A DNA stretch of 64,000 nucleotides from Yersinia mollaretii ATCC 43969 (GTDB taxonomy: Bacteria; Pseudomonadota; Gammaproteobacteria; Enterobacterales; Enterobacteriaceae), in NCBI RefSeq assembly GCF_013282725.1, contig NZ_CP054043.1, positions 3,534,001-3,598,000 of the forward strand, written 5' to 3'. The position numbers were made by a program, and so were the translations under genes. Positions 1 through 8,216 of this stretch are shown here, one piece after another (the stretch's first letter is position 1; each line of letters begins with the position of its first letter). The notes under the pieces are model-generated. The model was not told the DNA's origin, did not search any database, and worked only from the letters and a program-made list of their open reading frames with translations.

Positions 1-515
1 TGGCCGCGCCCGCCGTCAAAATTATCCCACCGCTGCTGGAACCCCAGCTCCCGCTGGATAAAGCCACTGTGGCTCCTGCCCCCATCGCAGCTGAAGAGGC
101 CGTCGCCCCTGAGCTAAGTGCTGCGGAGAGTAAAGGTGCGCTGATCTTACCTTCCGATGCGGTCAAAGTGGGTTCAACGGCCTTCCTGAATGGCAACTGG
201 CGTGTCAGCCCAGACATTAAAGCCGCCCGGACAGGCAAAGCGCCGAGTCTGAGATATCAGATTAAAAACGGCAAAGGCACGGTAAAAATCACCCATGGCG
301 ATAATGTCACTTGCCGCGCAAACATTACTGCCGGACTGATGAAGTCAGGCAATTTGGTGATCAATAGCCGTTATAAGGCGCAGTGTAGTGATGGCTCTAA
401 ATATCAAATACCGGAGATCGTCTGTAAGCAAGGTTTGACCGGCGTTGCCGAGTGCAAAGGCCGTTACGACGCCAATACAACCCTTCCCATGACGATGAAG
501 CGTGAGACTAAATAA
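1..515 (+). CDS. srfA: SrfA-like protein, C-terminal part (5' end outside window)
   Basis: The reading frame is open from the first base (first full codon at base 3) to TAA at 513-515, so this is the C-terminal 171 residues of a longer protein; the GTG at 69 is internal. The visible part starts with a Pro/Ala-rich linker and continues into a compact domain with conserved-looking cysteines (CRAN, AQCSDG, IVCKQG, AECKG), which suggests an exported or envelope-facing beta-rich domain. I name it srfA mainly from position: it ends 4 bases before srfB, and srfA-srfB-srfC is a known gene order in Salmonella, Yersinia and Proteus. The molecular function of SrfA is not established. The N-terminus and any signal peptide lie outside the window. 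Confidence 0.7.
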   Translation, partial: AAPAVKIIPPLLEPQLPLDKATVAPAPIAAEEAVAPELSAAESKGALILPSDAVKVGSTAFLNGNWRVSPDIKAARTGKAPSLRYQIKNGKGTVKITHGDNVTCRANITAGLMKSGNLVINSRYKAQCSDGSKYQIPEIVCKQGLTGVAECKGRYDANTTLPMTMKRETK

Positions 516-519
516 TATT

Positions 520-3500
520 ATGCTGGCAACGATCACTGATTTTAAACAGAAAATCACGCTTATTCAGGACAGTGGCATCCAGTTTCTGGACTTCGCGTTA
601 AAGCCCGAATTCGATACTGAGCTGCCGAATAAATTTGTGCGCAAAAGTGCCAACGGCCCACTGCTGCGCTTGAATTACCATGCCCATAATGGCAAATACT
701 CACTGATGATGCCGGGTGCTGCGCCTGAGATTGTTAAACCTGAATTTAGCTTTCCTCTGGAACAGTCGCTCAAGCTGCTGAACAAAATTTGGCTCCCCCT
801 GCCATTTTTGCGCTTTAATCCCCCGCGCACCTTTGTTAATGGGCCAGACAACTGGGCCAGAGTGCAAATTTTAGTGTTGGACACGCCGGATCAAGATGGC
901 AATACCCTGCGCGTCACCATGGCTTTTGATACCAAAGCCTATCCTGAAGGTCACGCCAATGAGTCCTTGGCCCCCAATGAAAATGACATCAAAACAGGTT
1001 TAGGTTTTGCGCTGGCCTACCACAATGAAGAGCTGGCAGAGTTCCTCGATTTGACGTGGGTTGACGGCTGGCTACGTGAAGTCTTTACTCAACAAGCGAG
1101 CGAACAAGAGGCGCGAACCGCACGGCATATCACCGCGTCGTTGCGTGAGTTTGAGTATCAAGCGCACTATCTTAATTTGTTGGAACTGCTGGGCAGCCAG
1201 ATTGGCGTACCCGAGATCAAAATCAATACCAGCACCTTGCAAGAGCCGGTCGTCAATGTTGATCTGATTCTGGATGTGGGTAACTCCCATACTTGCGGAA
1301 TTTTGGTGGAAGATCATGCCGATGAGAGTAACGGGCTAAAACAGACTTATGAGCTACAAATTCGTGATTTGAGCGAGCCTCACTCTCTGTATAACGAATT
1401 GTTTGAAAGTCGGGTTGAGTTTGCGCAGGCGAAGTTTGGTAAGCAGAATTTCTCCGTCGAGAGTGGTCGTGATGATGCCTTTATCTGGCCCTCAATAACT
1501 CGTGTTGGCCGCGAAGCTAGCCGTATGGCGCTGCAACGATTAGGCACCGAAGGATCTACTGGCATCTCCAGCCCACGTCGCTATTTGTGGGATGAGGAGA
1601 GCTATGCTCCGGGCTGGCGTTTCAATGAAACACAACACGGAACGCAGACACAGGAATCTCCGGCGACGGCATTGCCGTTGACCTATCTGGTGAATGATGA
1701 GGGTCAACCGCTGTATGGCCTGCCCGTGGATGAACGGCTACCGGTATTTGCCCCCCACTACAGCCGCAGCTCATTGATGACATTTATGCTGTCAGAGCTG
1801 CTGGCGCAAGCGCTGATGCAGATCAACAGCGTGGCGCAACGTCTGAAAATGACCCATGCCAATGCCCCACGCCAATTGCGAGCGATCATTCTGACCCTGC
1901 CCTCTGCCATGCCAAAACCGGAGCGCGAGATTTTCCGTCGTCGAATGCATGAAGCTATCGCCTTAGTCTGGAAATCGATGGGCTGGCATCCGGCAGATGA
2001 AAGTTTTGTCTCGGAGCAAGATCGCACCAAAAGCCAAATTCCAGTGCCGAGTGTGCAGATGGAGTGGGATGAAGCGACTTGTGGCCAGATGGTCTATCTG
2101 TATAACGAAACACAGGTTAATTTTGGCGGCCGCACTGCCGCCTTCTTTGCCAGCATGGCACGGCCCGATAAGCAGCTTGAAGCGGGCGAAGTGGCCGGAA
2201 AAACCGTGCGGATCGCCTCGATTGATATTGGTGGAGGCACCACGGATCTAGCGATTACGCAGTACTGGCTGGATGATGGCATTGGCAACAATGTCAAAAT
2301 CAGCCCGCGCCTACTGTTCCGCGAAGGCTTCAAAGTGGCAGGTGACGATATCTTACTGGATGTCATTCAGCTCTATATTTTACCCGCCCTTCAGGCGCGG
2401 TTGAAAAAAGCAGTTGTCGCCAACAGTGATGTGCTGATGGATAAACTCTTCGGCAATGATGGCAGGATGGACGGGCAATCGACACTGCGCCAGCAAGCAA
2501 CATTGCAGATCTTTATGCCAGCAGGCCGGGCCATTCTGGAAGCCTATGAAAACTTTGACCCGCTGGACGCCAATGCTGAGATTGAAGCCAGCTTTGGCGA
2601 GCTAATACAGCAACGCCCGACACAGAAAGTGCTGGATTACATTAACAGTGAAGTTCAACGCGAACTGCCCGCCGACGCGGAGGAATTTGATATTTTGCAG
2701 GTGCCGTTGGTACTGAAACTGAGCAAATTGCACGGCGAGTTTTTGTCTCACCGGATGAGCATTACGCAAAACCTGCGTTCGCTGTCTGAAGTGGTTTCGC
2801 TCTATGCTTGTGACGTGTTGCTGTTAACTGGCCGCCCTTCGCGCTTCCCCGGCATTCAGGCGCTATTCCGTCATCTGCAACCTTTGCCCAATAATCGTAT
2901 TCTCGCGCTGGATGGTTACCATACCAGTGATTGGTATCCGTTTAATAAGCATGGCCGTATCGACAACCCGAAATCCACGGCGGCGGTAGGTGCGATGCTC
3001 TGCTTGCTGGCACTCGATTTGCGATTGGCTGGTTTTTACTTCAAAGCGGGCGATTTCCAACCCTACTCAACCATCCGCTATCTGGGCATGTTAGACAGCA
3101 GTGACGCGCTGACCGAAGAGAATGTCTACTATCGTGATATTGATCTGGATAGCCGCGATTTTGCTTTGCCAACTGACGCGCATTTTGAGGTCCGAGGCGC
3201 ATTGTGCCTCGGATTCCGACAGCTTGATAATGACCGCTGGCCCGCATCGCCGCTCTACACCCTCTCCATTGTTGATCAGGAGCTGGCCCGGAAAGTCGCC
3301 GGTGACAGTGTATTGCAGGTGAGATTGAAACTGACGCGGGGCGAGAGTCAAGGTGTGGATAACAAGCAAACTGATAATGGCCCAGAGCGTTTTGAGATAG
3401 CCGATGCCGTGCTACAAGATGGTAGCCGTGTGCCGCCGCACCATCTGCGCCTCAAGCTAAACACATTAGCCAGCAATGGCTCAGCATCAACCCATTATTG

Positions 3501-3531
3501 GATTGATAGTGGGAGCGTATTTAGAAAATGA
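520..3531 (+). CDS. srfB: SrfB family protein, actin/Hsp70-fold ATPase-like
   Basis: About 1003 residues, the usual size of the SrfB family. I choose ATG at 520 (MLATITDF), 4 bases after the srfA stop; an in-frame GTG at 502 overlaps srfA and is less likely. Two motifs look like the nucleotide-binding phosphate loops of the actin/Hsp70/sugar-kinase fold: LDVGNSHTCG near residues 251-260 and DIGGGTTD at 569-576. The long region between them and a segment near 770-800 (LLLTGRPSRFPGI) resemble the rest of such a fold, with an extra N-terminal domain of about 240 residues. No signal peptide or membrane segment is obvious, so it is probably cytoplasmic. The stop overlaps srfC by ATGA, so the two are translationally coupled. 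The family is called a virulence factor because Salmonella srfABC is activated by SsrB; its biochemical role is unknown to me. Confidence 0.87.
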   Translation: MLATITDFKQKITLIQDSGIQFLDFALKPEFDTELPNKFVRKSANGPLLRLNYHAHNGKYSLMMPGAAPEIVKPEFSFPLEQSLKLLNKIWLPLPFLRFNPPRTFVNGPDNWARVQILVLDTPDQDGNTLRVTMAFDTKAYPEGHANESLAPNENDIKTGLGFALAYHNEELAEFLDLTWVDGWLREVFTQQASEQEARTARHITASLREFEYQAHYLNLLELLGSQIGVPEIKINTSTLQEPVVNVDLILDVGNSHTCGILVEDHADESNGLKQTYELQIRDLSEPHSLYNELFESRVEFAQAKFGKQNFSVESGRDDAFIWPSITRVGREASRMALQRLGTEGSTGISSPRRYLWDEESYAPGWRFNETQHGTQTQESPATALPLTYLVNDEGQPLYGLPVDERLPVFAPHYSRSSLMTFMLSELLAQALMQINSVAQRLKMTHANAPRQLRAIILTLPSAMPKPEREIFRRRMHEAIALVWKSMGWHPADESFVSEQDRTKSQIPVPSVQMEWDEATCGQMVYLYNETQVNFGGRTAAFFASMARPDKQLEAGEVAGKTVRIASIDIGGGTTDLAITQYWLDDGIGNNVKISPRLLFREGFKVAGDDILLDVIQLYILPALQARLKKAVVANSDVLMDKLFGNDGRMDGQSTLRQQATLQIFMPAGRAILEAYENFDPLDANAEIEASFGELIQQRPTQKVLDYINSEVQRELPADAEEFDILQVPLVLKLSKLHGEFLSHRMSITQNLRSLSEVVSLYACDVLLLTGRPSRFPGIQALFRHLQPLPNNRILALDGYHTSDWYPFNKHGRIDNPKSTAAVGAMLCLLALDLRLAGFYFKAGDFQPYSTIRYLGMLDSSDALTEENVYYRDIDLDSRDFALPTDAHFEVRGALCLGFRQLDNDRWPASPLYTLSIVDQELARKVAGDSVLQVRLKLTRGESQGVDNKQTDNGPERFEIADAVLQDGSRVPPHHLRLKLNTLASNGSASTHYWIDSGSVFRK

Positions 3532-5969
3532 AATCATTAACCAATAAACAGCTCAATCGCCAGCTTCTGCAAGTCACGCAAGGCATTGACCAAACGATTG
3601 ATTGGATCAGTCATGCGCGCCAACACGCTATGCGCTTAGATATCGAAGCGGATCTTTTAACCATCAAGCTGCGCCGTCACCGCAATAAAGCGCGTCAGTT
3701 GTCAGACGCCGCCCTAACCGCCATCAGCATCGGTTTTTTGGGTCACTCATCCGCTGGCAAACAGCACCTGATTTCTGCGCTGGTCGCGGAGGGTAATGGC
3801 CGTCTGGAGACCACACTTGGCGGCAAAAATCTCGATTTTTGGCAACAAATCAAGCCGGGATATCAGGCCAGTGGTGTGGTGACCCGCTTTAGCCATCAGG
3901 CGACCATCACGGATGAAAGCCATCCGGTACGACTATCCTTACTGAGTGAAGTGGATATTGCCAAATTAGTTGTCGGGGCATTTCTGCTGGAGAATCATCA
4001 GGATGAGCAACGACATTCACTGGATGAACAGCATATTGCCGACCATTTACAGCAACTGGTTATGCGCCGTCAGCCCGTCGCCATCGCGGGGGTCAGCAGT
4101 GATGATGTGATTGGACTTTGGGATTATCTGACCCGCCATGATGCGCCGCGTCAGAAGAGACTAGAGACGCACTTCTGGCCTGCTGCCGTTGAGTTAGCCC
4201 CCTATCTCAGCATTGAAGACCGCACCCGTTTATTCTCCGTGCTGTGGGCAGAAAATCCTTCATTGACAGATGCTTATCGTCATTTTGCGTACACACTGCA
4301 ACATTTGGGTGGCGCAACACAATTACTGGCCCCCCTCAGTGTGTTAGTCGATGATATGTTGCTGCCAGCCAATGGCATCATGAATATCGCCACCCTCGAT
4401 GACCTGAACACTCCGGCTGATACTCACCTCCAAGTGCTGCCATGGGTGAACAATGAGGTGGCCGATTCAGTGACGTTGTCACTGGCTGAATTAACCCTGT
4501 TGACGGTCGAGTTGCAGATCCCATTAGCGATGCCCGCGACTGAAAGTCCATTTGAAACCGTCGATTTATTAGATTTCCCCGATTTTAGCGACACCTTCAA
4601 TGCATCTACGCCTCTTGAGCACCGCCCTTATCCGCAGGCGGCGTCGCTATCACGGGCTAAAAACGCGTACTTACTGGAGCGCTACACTGATCAACAGCAG
4701 ATCAACCTGCTGCTGGTCTGCAATGCCGCGACTCAACGCGCAGAGGTCAAGGCGGTCGGTAAAGCGCTGGATTATTGGGTTAAACAGACACAGGGTGAAA
4801 ATGCTCAAGTCCGCGCCCGCCGGAACCCAGGGTTAATCTGGGCGCTCACCCCGTTTGATCAGCGCATAAGTTCAGATCATCCCGTGACGAATGCGACCAG
4901 TCACGACCAAGCGGTGCAACGTTATGTCGGTAACCCCGGCGATAGCTGGGGCACCCTGCTGGCATTGGATGCCCGTGGTGTTGAGCGAATGGTCACTTAT
5001 CTGGCCAAAGAAATTCAGCGAGGTATCAAAACTGAGCGGATCAACGAACAACTCATTGAACTACAACGGGAATTGACCGATAACCTGCTCTCGGGGTGGA
5101 TGCCGTCGGAGAGCAGTGAATCACAGCAAAAACAGCAGATTGCCGAAACTTTGCTCAAAGCATTGCAGACTCGCACGGGCCTCCACGGCGAGTTACTGGA
5201 GCGGTTGCTGCCCTCCCGCGATGAGTTACGTTGCCTCTATTTACAGCAGCAAGACTCTCGACAGCAGCCAAATCGAGCGGCTGAATTGAGTGCCACTGCG
5301 GTCAATAGCGAACCTTTCAGCATCGGTATTGATATCGACTTATTCAGCGACCTGCCCCTGTCGCCTGAAGTAGAGACCGCCAAAACAGCAGCAGTCGGCC
5401 AAGATTATGAAACCGATTATGCGGCAAGTGTGCAGCGCTATTGGATCAATCACCTGCGGCAATTACCCGATAATGGCCCACTGATTGAGCTGCTGGGGAT
5501 CACTAAACCGACCATTGAGCTACTGGTGGCTGAACTCATTACTGCCAGCATCCGATTGGATATTGCTGGGCAGTTGGTCACTATTTTGGCCGACAATGAG
5601 CAAGTTGGCCTGCATCGCGAAACCAAAGCGGACCGTCAGGTCTCGCGCGCACTGACCATTCTGGGTGACTTTGTGGCTTGGCTCGGTTTCTTGCAAATCA
5701 GTGAAGCACAGCGCCCTGATAGCCGAATCAATCGTGGCGCTAAGATCTTTGCTCAGCCACCACAATCAGCCACCCCACTGGGGGCATCTCAACGATTAAC
5801 GAAATTAGCCCTTACCCCGACCAATAATACGGCATTTTATATTTATGACTGGCTGGTTGGCTTAGGTGAAATCATTATTCATAACGAGGGATATTCCGCC
5901 AGCAGTGAAATGACGGCGCAACAGCGCGAGCAACTGGCGGCAATTTCTAGGTTGTTCAACACAAATTAA
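3528..5969 (+). CDS. srfC: SrfC family protein with P-loop
   Basis: 813 residues, starting at an ATG that overlaps the srfB stop (ATGA). It matches the putative virulence factor (SrfC) family in size and position. After a basic helical N-terminus (residues 40-60) comes GFLGHSSAGKQHLISAL; residues 72-78 fit GxxxxGK, but Gln79 replaces the usual Ser/Thr. A second hydrophobic motif, LLDFPDFSD at about 347-355, looks like the DxPG/Walker-B position of dynamin-like and other GTPases. The spacing (about 270 residues) is long, so the G domain would contain a large insertion. Much of the C-terminal half appears helical. I infer a GTPase or ATPase partner for the actin-like SrfB. Function is unproven. 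Confidence 0.85.
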   Translation: MKSLTNKQLNRQLLQVTQGIDQTIDWISHARQHAMRLDIEADLLTIKLRRHRNKARQLSDAALTAISIGFLGHSSAGKQHLISALVAEGNGRLETTLGGKNLDFWQQIKPGYQASGVVTRFSHQATITDESHPVRLSLLSEVDIAKLVVGAFLLENHQDEQRHSLDEQHIADHLQQLVMRRQPVAIAGVSSDDVIGLWDYLTRHDAPRQKRLETHFWPAAVELAPYLSIEDRTRLFSVLWAENPSLTDAYRHFAYTLQHLGGATQLLAPLSVLVDDMLLPANGIMNIATLDDLNTPADTHLQVLPWVNNEVADSVTLSLAELTLLTVELQIPLAMPATESPFETVDLLDFPDFSDTFNASTPLEHRPYPQAASLSRAKNAYLLERYTDQQQINLLLVCNAATQRAEVKAVGKALDYWVKQTQGENAQVRARRNPGLIWALTPFDQRISSDHPVTNATSHDQAVQRYVGNPGDSWGTLLALDARGVERMVTYLAKEIQRGIKTERINEQLIELQRELTDNLLSGWMPSESSESQQKQQIAETLLKALQTRTGLHGELLERLLPSRDELRCLYLQQQDSRQQPNRAAELSATAVNSEPFSIGIDIDLFSDLPLSPEVETAKTAAVGQDYETDYAASVQRYWINHLRQLPDNGPLIELLGITKPTIELLVAELITASIRLDIAGQLVTILADNEQVGLHRETKADRQVSRALTILGDFVAWLGFLQISEAQRPDSRINRGAKIFAQPPQSATPLGASQRLTKLALTPTNNTAFYIYDWLVGLGEIIIHNEGYSASSEMTAQQREQLAAISRLFNTN

Positions 5970-6008
5970 GTTCAAAGCAGATTAAGATCGTTCACATCGG
6001 ATTAATCA

Positions 6009-6047
6009 TGCTATTCACTCCCGACCCTGCGCAGGGAGTGAATAGCA
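6009..6047. terminator. Perfect 14-bp stem-loop between convergent genes
   Basis: The arms at 6009-6022 (TGCTATTCACTCCC) and 6034-6047 are perfectly complementary around an 11-base loop. It lies in the 120-bp gap between srfC and the convergent amidase gene. There is no clear T tract on either side, so it may be a bidirectional terminator, a Rho-associated 3'-end hairpin or an unrelated palindrome. Confidence 0.5.
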
Positions 6048-6089
6048 CTAATGAGAAAATTAAAAATCTGAAGGTGACAGCATGGATAG

Positions 6090-6863
6090 TTACAGAATCA
6101 GGAGGTATTTTTCGACTAACGCATACAAAATAGCGGCGGTTTCAATATCAACCTCACCATCGTAATTGCTCGGCCTAAAGTGTAATTGAAATGCCCGCAC
6201 CAGATATTGGTAGCCAGCTTCACTGCTGGCAATACTGGCATCATAACCATAAGTGCCAAAATGCGTGACCAATTCATCTTTTGCCGGCAGCCCCTCCTCA
6301 GTAAATTCCTGAATAAACTTCTCTTTGGTATCGATGTCATACCAAGCACCAATGCCCTCTTCATACAACTCTTGCCAAGGGAACATGGGGCCGGGGTCAC
6401 TCTTGCGAGTCGGAGCAATATCAGAATGGGCCACGACATTGACTGGAGTGATATCGGGGTAGCGTTGTAGGATATTGGCTGCCAGTTGTTTCACGGCGGC
6501 AATCTGTTCGATGGGATAAGGGGGGAAATCCCAAACGCCCTCTTTATCACTCGCCAAATTAACGATTTCAATACCAATGGACGTGTCATTAAGATTAGTG
6601 CGCTCAGCCCAGCTACTAACCCCCGCATGCCATGCTCGTGCATTTTCATCCACCAAGTTAAATATCCGCATATCGTTAAATCCGGCGTGGATATAACCTT
6701 CATCAGTGATGTCTGGCACCAAATATTGAACACTGACGTTATCACCTGTGAGGGACTTTACTGAGCCTTCAAAGTTTTCAGCAGTGTAATGCAAAACTAA
6801 GAATCGCACTCGTGAGTTAAACGATTTAACAGAACGAAAACTATTATAGTCAATCATATACAT
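6090..6863 (-). CDS. N-acetylmuramoyl-L-alanine amidase, AmiD-like, no signal peptide
   Basis: 257 residues of the zinc-dependent Amidase_2 (AmpD/AmiD) family, which cleaves the bond between MurNAc and L-Ala of murein or anhydro-muropeptides. Visible zinc-site motifs are VLHYTAENF near residue 25 and AHSDIAPTRKSDPGP near 147-161, plus GIEIVNLA. The C-terminal part (YLVRAFQLHFRPSNYDGEVDIETAAIL) matches the small peptidoglycan-binding-like domain of AmiD. The ATG at 6863 has an AAGGAG sequence 6 bases upstream. E. coli AmiD is an outer-membrane lipoprotein; this protein starts MYMIDYNSFRS with no signal sequence or lipobox, so it is predicted to be cytoplasmic unless exported in another way. 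It follows the DUF1460 gene on the same strand by about 112 bp. Confidence 0.85.
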   Translation of the reverse strand: MYMIDYNSFRSVKSFNSRVRFLVLHYTAENFEGSVKSLTGDNVSVQYLVPDITDEGYIHAGFNDMRIFNLVDENARAWHAGVSSWAERTNLNDTSIGIEIVNLASDKEGVWDFPPYPIEQIAAVKQLAANILQRYPDITPVNVVAHSDIAPTRKSDPGPMFPWQELYEEGIGAWYDIDTKEKFIQEFTEEGLPAKDELVTHFGTYGYDASIASSEAGYQYLVRAFQLHFRPSNYDGEVDIETAAILYALVEKYLLIL

Positions 6864-6975
6864 ATGAAACTCCTTGTGGCCTTAATATCAGCCAATCTAT
6901 ATTAATGAGTCCTATTCATTTCTTTTCATCCAGATAAAACAGCTAATGTCCAAAAAACCTATCTTTAATTCAAAA

Positions 6976-7770
6976 TCACAACGCTCTGAGAACAATAATC
7001 CCAGGTGTGTTTTTGACATATGGCACAAAGGTTGAATCAACGACTTTCATGTTTTTCTTCATTGAAGATGCATTGCGCAGCACTGCGCCATTGGGGGTCA
7101 TGATAAAAATCCCTGTATGAGTAACATCCAACCCTTTAATTTTGGTGTAAATACCAATGTAGTCACCCGTTTTTAAATGACTTATAACCTCATCATTGAC
7201 AAACTCAGCAGGGATATAACTGACATCCCGTTTAACAATGCCTAACGTCGGGATGAACTCACTGCCATTCTCTCTTTGATTCAAATATTTAGTCACAACC
7301 ACGGTGTGAGAGCTAATTTGTGCTGTGACATCTCGGGCATTTAAAGGTTGTCGGTGCGACCAATCAGTAAAAAAATGTTTTCGATGCGTGTAACTAATGT
7401 CATTATTAATATAGCGTGTACTGATCAGTTTTTTAAAAAAGTCAGACTCACTCCCCGATTGACGTAATGCATTAACATAATCGAGGTAGGTAAAACAATC
7501 CAATCCGTCGAAATTCACAACTAACTTCTCAGGTTCCGTGGGTGAACCGATAAGAACATCCGCTTTATAAGGGGTTCCTAAAAACTCAGCAGACACTCGG
7601 TTAATTATTTCACTTTGATGGGTGGCATCAACATTTTTTACCTGTGTTTCTATTATATTGGCAATTCGGTTTGTGGTGTAATTATCAATGTTAGCAGTCT
7701 CAATAGTACTATTTTTTGCACTACATCCCACTAAAGGCGCAACTAAAATAACAGTCAATAATTTATGCAT
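6976..7770 (-). CDS. DUF1460 lipoprotein, NlpC/P60-like amidase fold
   Basis: I start at ATG 7770, which gives MHKLLTVILVAPLVGCSAK, a short type II signal peptide with lipobox LVGC, so the mature protein is a lipoprotein of about 249 residues. An in-frame start at 7851 would add 27 residues encoded by a repeated sequence and would bury the signal. FDGLDCFTYLDYVNAL and THTGIFIMTPNGAVLRNAS resemble the Cys and His regions of the DUF1460 family, which is structurally related to NlpC/P60 cysteine amidases. The likely role is peptide cleavage in periplasmic murein, but the substrate is unknown. The gene lies upstream of the amidase, and both are somewhat AT-rich. Confidence 0.78.
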   Translation of the reverse strand: MHKLLTVILVAPLVGCSAKNSTIETANIDNYTTNRIANIIETQVKNVDATHQSEIINRVSAEFLGTPYKADVLIGSPTEPEKLVVNFDGLDCFTYLDYVNALRQSGSESDFFKKLISTRYINNDISYTHRKHFFTDWSHRQPLNARDVTAQISSHTVVVTKYLNQRENGSEFIPTLGIVKRDVSYIPAEFVNDEVISHLKTGDYIGIYTKIKGLDVTHTGIFIMTPNGAVLRNASSMKKNMKVVDSTFVPYVKNTPGIIVLRAL

Positions 7771-7789
7771 AAGTCCCTTCTGCACTCTT

Positions 7790-7829
7790 AATCCAAGATC
7801 AAAAATCAATAATCCAAGATCAATCCAAG
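7790..7829. repeat. Short direct repeats AATCCAAGATCA
   Basis: Two exact 12-bp copies (7790-7801 and 7811-7822), 21 bp apart, plus a partial copy AATCCAAG at 7822-7829. They lie 20-60 bp upstream of the DUF1460 start. They could be a regulator site or a slippage tract. Confidence 0.7.
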
Positions 7830-7870
7830 TTCCAAACGACTGCTTAATCACAATCTACGAGACTTTATTT

Positions 7871-8216
7871 TAATGTTTAATTTTTAAACATTGCGTCAAC
7901 AAAACATGACTTGATAGATTTGGTGTGTTATGGAAAATAACAAAGATGACTCTCTTCCAGAAAAAAAATACACCTTTTGTTACCAATGAAATTAGTTTGT
8001 AAAAACTATTTTCCACTTTAAAATATGAATGGTAATTTACTATTTCAGTATCAGAACAAAAATTAGTAAGTTATATTTAAAGAAATAGAGTAGAAATAAC
8101 AAAAATAATAAGCCAGATAACAAAAATCACTTCATTAAAATCATTTCTAAGCTTGCGTCATATAATTTACCCGTCTACGGTTAAAATACTCATTCATACA
8201 AGACGGCTATTGAATT
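7871..8216. other. AT-rich leader between DUF1460 gene and gadB
   Basis: About 346 bp, visibly AT-rich (for example runs around 7955-7975 and 8030-8110), carrying the divergent promoters of the DUF1460 gene and gadB. I found no clear GadE-box match. The composition is typical of H-NS-silenced acid-resistance promoters. No convincing Shine-Dalgarno sequence precedes the gadB ATG. Confidence 0.5.

Noticed and set aside
7871..8216. GadE (GAD) box before gadB
   Set aside because: No stretch close to the 20-bp E. coli GAD box was found by eye.
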